DNA from: Bacteroidales bacterium
GTDB lineage: Bacteria > Bacteroidota > Bacteroidia > Bacteroidales > P3
Assembly: GCA_017542345.1 (NCBI GenBank)
Contig: JAFXXI010000028.1
Coordinates: 1-64,000 of the forward strand
Reading direction: 5' to 3'
Length of the DNA stretch: 64,000 nt
Position numbers and translations under genes: made by a program. This document shows, piece after piece, positions 22,698 through 30,994 of the stretch; position 1 is the stretch's first letter, and each line of letters starts with the position of its first letter. Below the pieces are notes generated by a model that had not been told where the DNA came from, searched no databases, and worked only from the letters and a program-made list of their open reading frames with translations.

Positions 22698-23696
22698 CTA
22701 ATTATAGAAAAAGGCGTAGACGCTGGTGTTTCCTGTAACAGTGAACGAGTATGGATTTTCCGAGACGATGTACCCGTCCGAGAAATACCACTCACTAAAC
22801 TCCGCACCGTTTCTGGGTTCTGCCACTAGTGTTGCCGTCGACCCCGTGGCGTAGTATCCGCCGCCGTAGGCATATCCATTACCCGACGACTCTACATTCA
22901 CGCGGCGGCAATCCCTGAAGTACGTTTCGGGAGCTTCGCCCGTGCCGTCAGTGTACTTGTAGCAAATGCTCAAGGTTTGTGTGAGACTTGGAATGCGGCA
23001 GAGACTGACTCTGTCGCCGACACGCGTGTACTGCGGACGCAACACCTCACCCTCCATGTTGGTAATGGAGACGATGTTGTTGATGTTGGCGTTCCACGAA
23101 GGGAAGATGGCGGCAAATATCTCGTTGAGCGGATTGTGGGTGTTGTCATAGGTCAGGTTCACAGATCCGTCGCCGTTTCCAATCCACGAAATATTGCCGT
23201 TGTTCCACCTCATGTTGATGGTCTCGCCGTCGACGGTAACACTGCGCAGGTTATTTGAGGCATCGTAGTCGAACAAGACAGGGTCGGAGTGAGGTATCTC
23301 TATCTTCACCAGCTTGTTGTCTTGGTAATTGCATGTGGTAGTGATACCTAGGCTTTCCTCATACGAATAAATGAACATGCTCGCAATGCGCATGTTGTCG
23401 TATGTAGGGGTGATGTCCACCACAGGCTGCATAAAGCCTGACTCGTTGCTCTTGGATATCGTGAGTTCATGGATGCGTGAACCCTCCCATGCAATCTGCA
23501 ACACCATTTGTTTACGGCTCTCGTGGTCAAGGAAGGTTACCACTGAGGGCAGATCCCCTGGTGCGCTTGGGCTTACGTTACCTCCCGGCGTGCTGTTTCC
23601 GCCGCCGTCGCCTTCGGGTTTATCTTTGTCGCAGGCGGCAAACAACAACCCGCAGGCTAACGCCAGCATAAGCAGGCGTGTCAGTTTCTTTCTCAT
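22698..23696 (-). CDS. Surface or periplasmic lipoprotein with InlB-type B-repeat
   Basis: A 332-residue lipoprotein. The signal peptide ends in LLFAAC (lipid-bearing C22), followed by an acidic/glycine linker (DKDKPEGDGGGNS). The middle (about 60-200) has YD-like beta motifs (YDASNNLRSVTVDGETINM, NLTYDNTHNPL) resembling Bacteroidales DUF4595-type proteins. The last ~60 residues (YYATGSTATLVAEPRNGAEF then EWYFSDG and TSVYAFF) look like a divergent InlB B-repeat. Function unknown. It lies 11 bp downstream of hbd, so it may be read through from the crt/hbd promoter; the pairing with CoA metabolism may be coincidental. Confidence 0.75.
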   Translation of the reverse strand: MRKKLTRLLMLALACGLLFAACDKDKPEGDGGGNSTPGGNVSPSAPGDLPSVVTFLDHESRKQMVLQIAWEGSRIHELTISKSNESGFMQPVVDITPTYDNMRIASMFIYSYEESLGITTTCNYQDNKLVKIEIPHSDPVLFDYDASNNLRSVTVDGETINMRWNNGNISWIGNGDGSVNLTYDNTHNPLNEIFAAIFPSWNANINNIVSITNMEGEVLRPQYTRVGDRVSLCRIPSLTQTLSICYKYTDGTGEAPETYFRDCRRVNVESSGNGYAYGGGYYATGSTATLVAEPRNGAEFSEWYFSDGYIVSENPYSFTVTGNTSVYAFFYN

Positions 23697-23707
23697 AACC
23701 GTTTTAA

Positions 23708-24544
23708 TTAATATTTGTAGAAGCCCTCTCCGGTCTTGCGGCCAAGCAGACCGGCGCGGACCATCTTGCGCAGCAGGGGGTGCGGACGATACTTCGGGTC
23801 GCCAAACTCCTTGTAGAGCACTTCCATGATCGCCAGGTTCACGTCGTTGCCGATAAGGTCAGCCAGGGCGAGGGGTCCCATGGGATGGTTGGCGCCGAGC
23901 ATCATGCACTTGTCGATGTCCTCGGCGGTGGCGATGCCGTCGGCCAGGATGCCCACTGCCTCGTTAATCATCGGGATGAGAATGCGGTTCACCACAAAGC
24001 CGGGAGCTTCCTTCACCTCTACGGGCTGCTTGCCGATCTCGGTGGCGAGGTCGATGACGCACTTGGTCACCTCGTCGCTGGTCAGCTGGCCGCGGATCAC
24101 CTCGACCAAGGCCATGCGGTCGGCGGGGTTGAAGAAGTGCATGCCGATGAACTGGGCCGGACGCTTGGTGCAGGCGGCAATCTCGGTGATGCTCAGCGAG
24201 CTGCTGTTGGTGGCGAAGATGGTCTCGGGCTTGCAGATGCCATCGAGTTCGGTGAAGACATCCTTCTTGAGCTGCATCTCCTCCACGGCGGCCTCGATGA
24301 CGAGGTCGGCATCGGCGAAGGTGGCGTAGTCGGTGGTGGTGGTGATGTTCTTCATCAGGGCGTCGACAGCCTCCTGGGTCATCTTGCCTTTCTCAACCAG
24401 TTTGCCGTAACCTTTGGCGATGGAGGCCATGGCCTTGTCGAGACTGGCCTGCGTACGACTCTTCATGACGATGGGCATCTTTGCGGCAAAGGCTTTCACA
24501 ATGCCTTTCGCCATCGTGCCCGTTCCGATAACACAGATTTTCAT
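23708..24544 (-). CDS. hbd: 3-hydroxybutyryl-CoA dehydrogenase
   Basis: NAD(P)-dependent reversible reduction of acetoacetyl-CoA to 3-hydroxybutyryl-CoA. The protein has 278 residues. The Rossmann loop is [25 protein letters not shown] and the active-site [17 protein letters not shown] (His with the following Asn/Pro) are present. The C-terminal dimerisation domain has [16 protein letters not shown] and the [17 protein letters not shown] block. It is downstream of crt by 33 bp on the same strand. Together they cover acetoacetyl-CoA to crotonyl-CoA; the thiolase is not in the window. Confidence 0.94.
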   Translation of the reverse strand: MKICVIGTGTMAKGIVKAFAAKMPIVMKSRTQASLDKAMASIAKGYGKLVEKGKMTQEAVDALMKNITTTTDYATFADADLVIEAAVEEMQLKKDVFTELDGICKPETIFATNSSSLSITEIAACTKRPAQFIGMHFFNPADRMALVEVIRGQLTSDEVTKCVIDLATEIGKQPVEVKEAPGFVVNRILIPMINEAVGILADGIATAEDIDKCMMLGANHPMGPLALADLIGNDVNLAIMEVLYKEFGDPKYRPHPLLRKMVRAGLLGRKTGEGFYKY

Positions 24545-24577
24545 GTTGTAGATTATTTAATTATTAAACGTTGATTG

Positions 24578-25354
24578 TCATTTTCCTTGGAATTCGTATT
24601 TGCCTTTTTCGAGAAAGGCCTTCATGCCCTGCTTCTGGTCCTCGGTGGCGAAGCAATGGCCAAACATGCCGCTCTCATACACGATAGCTTCGTCGGCCGG
24701 CATATCGAACTCCTCGTTGATGCAGATTTTGGCGGCCTTGACGGCGAGCGGCGCATTGGCGGCAATCTGGTTGGCCAGTTCCATGGCCTTGTCCATCAGC
24801 TCGGCTTGCGGCACCACCTCGTTGACCAGCCCGATACGCAAGGCCTCGTCAGCCTTGATGTTCTTTCCAGTGTAGATGAGATGCTTGGCCATGCCCATGC
24901 CCACCAGGCGGGCCAGACGCACCGTGCCGCTGAAGCCCGGAATGATGCCCAGCCCCACCTCGGGCTGTCCGAAGCGGGCATTGTCGGAGCAGATGCGGAT
25001 GTCGCAGGCCATGGCCAGCTCGCAGCCTCCGCCGAGGGCGAATCCGTTGACGGCGGCGATAACGGGTACATGCAGCGTCTCCAGCTTGCGGAACACGGCG
25101 GCGCCACGGCTGCCGAAGGTCTGACCCTGCGGCACATTGAGGGTGGCCATCTCGCTGATATCGGCACCTGCCACAAAACTCTTCTCCCCGTCGCCGGTCA
25201 CGATGAGGCAACGCAGACGGTTGCAGTCAAAATGGCTGAGGTAATCGTCCATCTCCTGGAGGATGGTCGTGTTGAGTGCGTTGAGGCTCTTGGGAGCGCT
25301 GATGGTCATGATGGCTACCGTCCCACGCTCTTCTATCTTCAGATGTTCGTACAT
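24578..25354 (-). CDS. crt: Enoyl-CoA hydratase/crotonase
   Basis: Crotonase-fold enzyme of 258 residues, probably interconverting 3-hydroxybutyryl-CoA and crotonyl-CoA given its neighbour hbd. The oxyanion-hole segments are AGADISEMA and NGFALGGGCELAMACDIRI; GQPEVGLGIIPGFSGT carries the second catalytic Glu region. The start follows a consensus promoter at 25377-25408 with a ~20-nt leader. Crotonases are diverse, so substrate identity rests on gene context. Confidence 0.92.
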   Translation of the reverse strand: MYEHLKIEERGTVAIMTISAPKSLNALNTTILQEMDDYLSHFDCNRLRCLIVTGDGEKSFVAGADISEMATLNVPQGQTFGSRGAAVFRKLETLHVPVIAAVNGFALGGGCELAMACDIRICSDNARFGQPEVGLGIIPGFSGTVRLARLVGMGMAKHLIYTGKNIKADEALRIGLVNEVVPQAELMDKAMELANQIAANAPLAVKAAKICINEEFDMPADEAIVYESGMFGHCFATEDQKQGMKAFLEKGKYEFQGK

Positions 25355-25376
25355 ATCGCTAAATATTTTGAGACTG

Positions 25377-25408
25377 CAAAATTACAAAATAAACTTGAAT
25401 CTGCCAAA
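25377..25408 (-). promoter_or_regulatory. -33/-7 promoter of the crt-hbd unit
   Basis: On the minus strand TTTG (25408-25405), 20 bp, TAATTTTG (25384-25377). Both boxes match consensus. Confidence 0.78.
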
Positions 25409-25415
25409 AGATTTT

Positions 25416-26843
25416 TTATGCCTTGGGCGTGAGGCCGAGGTCGGCGCCAAGGCGGAGCATCATCTGCCAGGCGGCGTCGCGCTCGTTGGGTATCTGCCCG
25501 TCGAGGATGGCATCTTTGATGGCGTCTTTGATGGTGCCGATTTCGCGGCAGGGACCGATGCCGAAGGTGGTCATGATGTCCTCGCCACTGACTGGTGGCT
25601 GGAAGTTGCGTATGCGGTCGCGTTCCTCCAACTCGACGAGCTTGCGCTTCACGAGCTCGAAGTTGGCGCGGTGTCGGCGCTGCTTCTCCTCGTTGCGGGT
25701 AGTGATGTCGGCATTGCAGAGCAGCATCAGGTCGTCAATCTCGTCGCCGGCCTCGAAAAGCAGACGGCGCACGGCGCTGTCGGTCACCACGTCCTCGGCC
25801 AGTATGATGGGCCTCATGTGCAGCATCACCATTTTCTCCACGTACCGCATCTCTTCGCCCAGTGGCAGTCGCAGCCGCTTGAAGATGCGCTTCACCATGT
25901 GGGCCCCGCGGGCCTCATGGCCGTGGAAAGTCCATCCCTGCTTGGTGTCGTAGCGCTTCACTCCGGGCTTTCCCACATCGTGCAGCAAGGCGGCCCATCT
26001 CAGCCACAAATTATCGCTGCTTTCGGTAACATTGTCCAGCACCTGCATTGTGTGGTAGAAGATGTCTTTGTGGCCGCGACCATCCACAGTTTCAACGCCG
26101 GCGAGGTCGGACACTTCGGGTAGAATGAGCTGCATAAGGCCGCACTTCTGCATCAGCTTGAGCCCCAGCGAGGGGTTGGGTGAGAGCATGATTTTGTTGA
26201 GCTCCACCATCACGCGTTCGGCGCTGACAATCTTGATGCGCTCGGCGTTGCGGCCTAAAGCCACGAAGGTGTCGTCGGCTATGCGGAAACCCAGTTGGCT
26301 GGCGAAACGCACGGCCCGCATCATGCGCAGCGGGTCGTCGCTGAAGGTGATGTCGGGGTCGAGGGGTGTGCGCAGGATGCCTTCGTTGAGGTCGCGGATG
26401 CCGCCGAAGGGGTCCATCAACTCGCCGTAGCGGTCGGCATTGAGGCAGACGGCGAGGGCGTTGACGGTGAAGTCGCGCCGCCGCTGGTCATCCTCAAGGG
26501 TGCCGTTCTCCACCACAGGCTTGCGGCTGTCGTGGCTGTAGCTCTCGCGCCGTGCACCGACGAATTCAAGCTGGTAGTGGGTATAGTGAAACGAGGCGGT
26601 GCCGAAGTTCTTGAAGACGGAGACATTGCTTCCACCCAGCACTTCCGCCGCCGCTTTGGCCAGCTCGATGCCGATGTGCACTTCCCCTCCGTCGTCGTGG
26701 CCAATGCACACGATGTCGATGTCGGTGCAGGGGCGCTGGAGGAAGTGGTCGCGCACCACGCCACCAACGGCGTAGGCGTCGATGCCGAGACGGTCGGCTT
26801 CCTGGCCGATAAGGCGGTAGAGGTCGAGCCCGAGGTCAATCAT
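25416..26843 (-). CDS. cca: CCA tRNA nucleotidyltransferase with HD domain
   Basis: Adds or repairs the 3' CCA of tRNAs. It has 475 residues. The N-terminal class II nucleotidyltransferase has AYAVGGVVRD and the catalytic DIDIV, then RRRDFTVNALA and DPLRMMRAVRFASQLGF. A C-terminal HD phosphohydrolase domain follows (HDVGKPGVKRYD, then HGHEARGAH). The ATG overlaps the stop of the upstream MORN lipoprotein by 4 bp. Since the tRNA in this window encodes its own CCA, repair may be the main task for that species. Confidence 0.94.
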   Translation of the reverse strand: MIDLGLDLYRLIGQEADRLGIDAYAVGGVVRDHFLQRPCTDIDIVCIGHDDGGEVHIGIELAKAAAEVLGGSNVSVFKNFGTASFHYTHYQLEFVGARRESYSHDSRKPVVENGTLEDDQRRRDFTVNALAVCLNADRYGELMDPFGGIRDLNEGILRTPLDPDITFSDDPLRMMRAVRFASQLGFRIADDTFVALGRNAERIKIVSAERVMVELNKIMLSPNPSLGLKLMQKCGLMQLILPEVSDLAGVETVDGRGHKDIFYHTMQVLDNVTESSDNLWLRWAALLHDVGKPGVKRYDTKQGWTFHGHEARGAHMVKRIFKRLRLPLGEEMRYVEKMVMLHMRPIILAEDVVTDSAVRRLLFEAGDEIDDLMLLCNADITTRNEEKQRRHRANFELVKRKLVELEERDRIRNFQPPVSGEDIMTTFGIGPCREIGTIKDAIKDAILDGQIPNERDAAWQMMLRLGADLGLTPKA

Positions 26844-27409
26844 TCTGCAAACTCTTCTTTCTGCACCGGTTTCCCGTCGGCGCCATACATGGTGGTGCCG
26901 GCCAGGTTGCCCATGGCGTCATAGAATTCCCACTGGCCCGCGGGCATGCCGTGGCTGTACTGGCCGATGACAATGGGAGCGCCGTTCTCTCGCATGCTGC
27001 GGTAGGGTCCCTCCTGACGGCCGTCGACGTAGGTGGATTCCGACCATACGTTCCCGTTGGGGTAGAACGAGGCCCAGCGGCCTTCCTTGCGCCCGTCTTT
27101 GAGGTGCTGCTCGCTGAAGAGCTGCATAGTGCTGTAGTACTGGAATTGGTGCTGCCAGGGGCCGCTGTAGTAGACCACGGTCTTGGGATGGCCCTGCTCG
27201 CCGCGCTCTATGACGCGCATCGAGTCGTACTGCTGCACAGGTTCGGCGCCGTTCCGGTCGGCGATAAGCCAGCTGTCGTCGCGCAGGTTATGGGTGGCGC
27301 AGAGGGTGCTGTCGGCCGAGTAGAACTGCTGATGCTTGGGAGTGGTGTCGCAGGCGCCGGCCAGGAGGGCCGCGGCCGCGAGGGTGACTATGTGCAATCT
27401 CTGTTTCAT
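26840..27409 (-). CDS. MORN-repeat lipoprotein
   Basis: A 189-residue protein from the ATG at 27409; a second ATG at 27427 is possible. The lipoprotein signal ends LAAAALLAGAC (C20). The C-terminal half holds three or four MORN-like repeats (KDGRKEGRWASFYPNGNVW, YVDGRQEGPYRSMRENG, SHGMPAGQWEFYDAMGNLAG). Such toxin_15-like MORN proteins are common in Bacteroidota and of unknown function. The promoter at 27455-27462 excludes a longer N-terminus. It is coupled to cca by a 4-bp overlap. Confidence 0.82.
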   Translation of the reverse strand: MKQRLHIVTLAAAALLAGACDTTPKHQQFYSADSTLCATHNLRDDSWLIADRNGAEPVQQYDSMRVIERGEQGHPKTVVYYSGPWQHQFQYYSTMQLFSEQHLKDGRKEGRWASFYPNGNVWSESTYVDGRQEGPYRSMRENGAPIVIGQYSHGMPAGQWEFYDAMGNLAGTTMYGADGKPVQKEEFAE

Positions 27410-27454
27410 GTCGGTAGATGTCTTCATTTGAAGGAAGGGTACAATAATAAAATG

Positions 27455-27462
27455 CAAAGATA
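27455..27462 (-). promoter_or_regulatory. -7 box of the MORN/cca unit
   Basis: TATCTTTG followed by CA on the minus strand, with a TTTG about 22 bp upstream (27488-27485). Confidence 0.62.
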
Positions 27463-27528
27463 GCAAAATAATCTATATGGGCCGCAAAAAATCTTTCTTG
27501 CGGCTGGTTGTCAATGGCTAACGGAGTG

Positions 27529-28632
27529 TCAGCCCACGGGTTGGTACAGGTGTCCGGGCAGTGCCCTGACGGCTTTTTGCATCTCCATGTTGAAGATGAG
27601 GGCCGCCACCTTGGGCATCGTCAGACCGCTGAGCGACACTATCTCGTCGAGCGTCAGCTGTCCGTGTTTGCGCAGCAGCTCTACCAACTGCTGCTCTTCG
27701 GCCGTGAGGGTGGGGGTGGGGAAGAGCTCCTGCTGCTTCCCGCCCTGCTGAACCAGCGGCCAGCCCAGCTGGTAGGCGATGTCGTCGGCATGGCGCGCCA
27801 TAAGTGCTTTGTTGGTGGCTATCAGGTTGTTGGTGCCTGTCGAGTAGGTGTCTGTCAGCCGCCCCGGCATGGCGAAGACGTCGCGGTGGTAGCCGATGGC
27901 GATGGCGGCGGTAATCAAGGCCCCGCCATGCTCCGACGCTTCCACCACCGTCACGGCGTCGCTCAAGGCCGCGATAATGCGGTTGCGGGCGGGGAAGTAG
28001 CCCGGGTTGATGGCCGTTCCCGACGGGTACTCGGTCACCAGGGCGCCGCCCTGCGCTACGATGTCGGCGGCCAGCTTCCGGTTCTGTGGCGGGTAGATGC
28101 GGTCCAACCCGTGTCCCAGCACGGCCACCGTGGGCAGTCCGTGCGCCAGCGACGCCGTGTGGGCCGCCGTGTCGATGCCATAGGCCAGGCCGCTGACGAT
28201 AGTGCTTCGATAAGGCACAAGCCCCGCCACCAGGCGGTCGGTGTTGTCGCGCCCCTGCGGCGTGGCGCGCCGTGTGCCCACCACCCCGACGCTGCGGTCG
28301 GCGTTCAGGTCGGCGCTTCCCAGCGCATATAGCACCACGGGGCAATCCTGTGTCTCGTCGCGGTTAAGCCGCGCCGGATAGTCGGCCTCGGTGCAGAAAA
28401 GCACGCGGATGCCCTTCTCCTCGCAGTAGCGCAGCTCTGCCTCAGCGCGTGCATGGGTGCTCTTGGCCGCGATGGCGTCGGCCACGGCGCGGTGGCTCCC
28501 GAAGGCAGCCTGCAGCTCGCCCTTGGGCAGTGCGAAGATGTCCTCGTCTGGATAGGCGTCTAGCAGCTTGCGGCAGCTCGTGGGACCCAACCCGGGAATC
28601 ATCGACAGGGCTATCTGGCTGACTTTATCCAT
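27529..28632 (-). CDS. dprA: DNA processing protein DprA
   Basis: Loads RecA on incoming single-stranded DNA during transformation. The protein has 367 residues: an N-terminal helix-hairpin-helix (LSMIPGLGPTSCRKLL), a Rossmann-like core (GVVGTRRATPQGRDN, IVSGLAYGIDTAAH, VTEYPSGTAINPGYFPARNR), and a C-terminal winged helix (HGQLTLDEIVSLSGLTMPKV). The start at 28632 (MDKVSQIALSMI) lies 22 bp inside the Nudix gene. Many Bacteroidota keep dprA without known competence, so its use here is open. Confidence 0.93.
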   Translation of the reverse strand: MDKVSQIALSMIPGLGPTSCRKLLDAYPDEDIFALPKGELQAAFGSHRAVADAIAAKSTHARAEAELRYCEEKGIRVLFCTEADYPARLNRDETQDCPVVLYALGSADLNADRSVGVVGTRRATPQGRDNTDRLVAGLVPYRSTIVSGLAYGIDTAAHTASLAHGLPTVAVLGHGLDRIYPPQNRKLAADIVAQGGALVTEYPSGTAINPGYFPARNRIIAALSDAVTVVEASEHGGALITAAIAIGYHRDVFAMPGRLTDTYSTGTNNLIATNKALMARHADDIAYQLGWPLVQQGGKQQELFPTPTLTAEEQQLVELLRKHGQLTLDEIVSLSGLTMPKVAALIFNMEMQKAVRALPGHLYQPVG

Positions 28633-29093
28633 TCTTTCGACAGTGTTCTGAGGGTTCCGTAGCTGCCTTGCAGACGGCGGTGCCACTCCTCGGGGCTCAC
28701 CCAGCAGCCCGCCGTGATGCCCTCTTCCTCCTGCGGGTGCACATCCTGCTTCTCCGCTTGCATGGCAAACCACGAAGTCTGCTTCAGGTGCCAACCCCCG
28801 TAGAGGTTGAAGATGTGGTAGGTTTTAGTGGGTAGTGGATGGTGGGCAGTGGGTAGTGGGGTGACACCCGTCTCCTCCTCCACCTCGCGCAGGGCGCCCT
28901 GCAGCAGGGTCTCGCCGGCTTCCACCTTGCCCTTGGGCAGGTCCCAGCGGCCGTTGCGTTCGATGAGCAGTATTGTGCCGTCGGGCGCCGTCACTACGCC
29001 CCCTGCGGCACGCACCCACCGCATGCGCCGCTTCAGCAGCCGCAGCAGCCACAGCGGCACCTCCCAGGTGTGGTATTTGTACGACAGTTTCAT
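28611..29093 (-). CDS. Nudix hydrolase
   Basis: A 160-residue protein cleaving nucleoside diphosphate-X substrates. The Nudix box is perfect: GKVEAGETLLQGALREVEEETGV. It is preceded by AAGGVVTAPDGTILLIERNG and followed by a repeat-encoded stretch PLPTAHHPLPT that interrupts the region where related enzymes continue directly to the next strand (TYHIFNLYGGW). The N-terminal basic segment (LLRLLKRRMRW) resembles the short lead-in of diadenosine polyphosphate hydrolases. It overlaps the META gene by 4 bp and dprA by 22 bp. Confidence 0.88.
   Translation of the reverse strand: MKLSYKYHTWEVPLWLLRLLKRRMRWVRAAGGVVTAPDGTILLIERNGRWDLPKGKVEAGETLLQGALREVEEETGVTPLPTAHHPLPTKTYHIFNLYGGWHLKQTSWFAMQAEKQDVHPQEEEGITAGCWVSPEEWHRRLQGSYGTLRTLSKEWIKSAR
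28827..28861 (-). repeat. Five-unit heptamer array inside the Nudix gene
   Basis: On the plus strand AGTGGGT, AGTGGAT, GGTGGGC, AGTGGGT, AGTGGGG. It lies directly after the Nudix box and encodes a His/Pro-rich insert. One of the clearest 7-bp-period arrays here. Confidence 0.75.
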
Positions 29094-29554
29094 CTCAGCT
29101 CGTATTTCAGCACCTCCTTGCCGCGCTGCCACAGCGTCAGTGTGTAGGCCGAGAGCACCATCTCGTCGGCCTGCGCTATCAGCGCCGTGTGGCGGCTCTC
29201 GGCGTTCATCTCCGCATCGGGGCATTGTGTGCCGCCGCCCGTCAGGCGCTCCACCCGCAGCGTGTAGCGGTCGCCGTCGGGGGTCTGTGCCGTCAGCCGC
29301 GCTTTGTACGCGGCGCCGTAGCGGTTGCAGGGGCCCTCCATGCGCAGCGTCCCCGCCTCGGGGTTCAGCGTCAGCGTCATCACGTCGGCCGTGCGGCTCA
29401 CCTCCTTGCCACGAATAGCTACCAGCTGCCACACCTGATGCTTCTCGGGCGTCAGCGCCGCCTCGGCGGCCGACTGGGTTGCCTCCTTCGACGTGCCGCA
29501 GCACGCCAGCAACGCCGTCATCGACAATAGGATATATATCTTGTACCTCAGCAT
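29090..29554 (-). CDS. META/HslJ-like lipoprotein
   Basis: A 154-residue lipoprotein starting MLRYKIYILLSMTALLACC, with the lipid Cys at 18 or 19. The mature part is a META (HslJ-like) domain: VWQLVAIRGKEV at its start, EGPCNRYGAAYK, and the C-terminal LTGGGTQCPDAEMN then VLSAYTLTLWQRGKEVLKYEL. Such domains occur in envelope stress and heat-shock proteins; the role is unknown. A start three codons upstream (29563) is also possible. The promoter box ends at 29577, giving a leader of about 10-20 nt. Confidence 0.8.
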   Translation of the reverse strand: MLRYKIYILLSMTALLACCGTSKEATQSAAEAALTPEKHQVWQLVAIRGKEVSRTADVMTLTLNPEAGTLRMEGPCNRYGAAYKARLTAQTPDGDRYTLRVERLTGGGTQCPDAEMNAESRHTALIAQADEMVLSAYTLTLWQRGKEVLKYELR

Positions 29555-29576
29555 GGATACCATGTTTTACGACTGC

Positions 29577-29584
29577 AAAGATAC
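29577..29584 (-). promoter_or_regulatory. -7 box of the META/Nudix/dprA unit
   Basis: TATCTTTG followed by CA on the minus strand, 13-22 bp before the candidate start codons. No clear -33 box. Confidence 0.6.
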
Positions 29585-29596
29585 GAAAAAAACTTT

Positions 29597-30985
29597 TCAC
29601 CGCACCACCAGCGCCTTTGCGCCGGTGCCCTCGGCGGTGTGGACAATCACCGTGTAGCGGCCAGAGGCGAGGGTCGAGATGTCGAGGTCGAGGCTGGTGC
29701 CTGCGGCCTCCTGTGCCAGCATCCGGCGTCCCTGCAGGTCGTACACCTCCACCATCTGCAGCGCCTCGCCGCAGCTCACCCTCACGCGCCCCGTCGCCGG
29801 GTTCGGCGTCAGCTCCGCATGGAGACCCGCCGCCTCGTCGATGCCCTCGCCCGGGCTGCCGAAGCCCACCTCCAGCGGACCGCTCCAGCCCGTCCACTCG
29901 TCGCGCGCAAAGCGGCACCGTGCCCGCACATAGATGTCGTATGGGTGCCCCGCCGCCATGCCTGACAGCACACTTTGAGCGATAGGGCAGTCCACCACCG
30001 TCCCCTCGCCCGCGGGCGTCCCGGTGGGTCCGTAGCTCAACTGCCAGTCGCGGTGGTTCACGCCTGCGTCCCACTGCACAAACGCCGTCGTCCCGCTCCC
30101 CAGCCGGCTCCACCTAAGCCCCTGCACCTCCGGACATGTGTCGCCTGGTCGCTCAATGATGGGATATATGAGGAACATCGTCCAACTGTCTTGTGGAAGC
30201 CAGTCCTCCCATGCCCCGCTCACGATGTCGTTACGGTAGCGCCGCAACTCTTCCGGGAGGCGGTGGATGCAAGTGGAGTCCACCCAATGTGTGGCATTAG
30301 GATCAGGAATGTGTTCCTCTTGCACGAAAACCACATCGGGCTGCAGCACACTGTCGCCATAGGTCATTGTCTTGCTAAGATAGAAGGTGTCCGCAATCTC
30401 CACGGGACTGTCGAAAAGAACCTCATAGGACGGCTGAAAATTGAGCGGCAAATCTGGCCGTGTAAGATTATGTTGATTCCTTCCGAGCGGCAGCACCCTT
30501 GCGGGGTGCAGGTCGCGGTTCACCACTGTCTTGGTCTGCACCAGCTGCATATTGCGGTCATAGAGGTTGAAGTGGCACTCGGCAGCATTGCTGATGGTGG
30601 AATCCAGCATCCAGCCGCAAACACCACATCGGTTGTGGTTGTACAATCTCCGCACGAAAGCGAAGCCCACGACGCGCAGCGTGTCGTCGGGCACATAGCC
30701 GATGGCCACCTCGCTATAGATATAATATTTCCGTCCACGGCAACCCCGGTACGAGGACGGGACTATCGAATCAAAAAGTATCATGGTCTCCTGCCAGTCC
30801 TTTCCGCAGCTTATGTAGCACAACATCCCGTCTTCGTTTGTGGTGTCATGGTCCCAGCAGTTGTCATAGTAGTTGTAGAAATAATACGGATAACGGCCAA
30901 AGACCGTGTCCAGGTTGTCCTGCGCATGAGCCGCCACTGCGCTGCACACGAGAATCACTATTGCAATAATCTTTTTCATATTCAT
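29597..30985 (-). CDS. T9SS cargo with fibronectin-like module and type A sorting domain
   Basis: A 462-residue secreted protein. The signal peptide is MNMKKIIAIVILVCSAVAAHAQ. The N-terminal ~270 residues are unrecognised and rich in Tyr/Cys (CGVCGWML, GCRGRKYYIY). A fibronectin type III-like module spans about 290-375 (GLRWSRLGSGTTAFVQWDAG ... YDIYVRARC). The last ~70 residues are a type A Por sorting domain (LTPNPATGRVRVSC, MVEVYDLQGRRMLAQ, LASGRYTVIVHT). Expected to be exported by T9SS and anchored or released. It lies 9 bp downstream of the 30995 gene, so the two are probably co-expressed. Confidence 0.85.
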   Translation of the reverse strand: MNMKKIIAIVILVCSAVAAHAQDNLDTVFGRYPYYFYNYYDNCWDHDTTNEDGMLCYISCGKDWQETMILFDSIVPSSYRGCRGRKYYIYSEVAIGYVPDDTLRVVGFAFVRRLYNHNRCGVCGWMLDSTISNAAECHFNLYDRNMQLVQTKTVVNRDLHPARVLPLGRNQHNLTRPDLPLNFQPSYEVLFDSPVEIADTFYLSKTMTYGDSVLQPDVVFVQEEHIPDPNATHWVDSTCIHRLPEELRRYRNDIVSGAWEDWLPQDSWTMFLIYPIIERPGDTCPEVQGLRWSRLGSGTTAFVQWDAGVNHRDWQLSYGPTGTPAGEGTVVDCPIAQSVLSGMAAGHPYDIYVRARCRFARDEWTGWSGPLEVGFGSPGEGIDEAAGLHAELTPNPATGRVRVSCGEALQMVEVYDLQGRRMLAQEAAGTSLDLDISTLASGRYTVIVHTAEGTGAKALVVR

Positions 30986-30994
30986 ATCCGTTTT

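Noticed and set aside
28633..28794. Upstream extension of dprA, and of the GWxTD gene (59099-59383)
   Set aside because: Both extensions lie in another gene's coding sequence. The dprA helix-hairpin-helix start and the GWxTD signal peptide fix the downstream ATGs.
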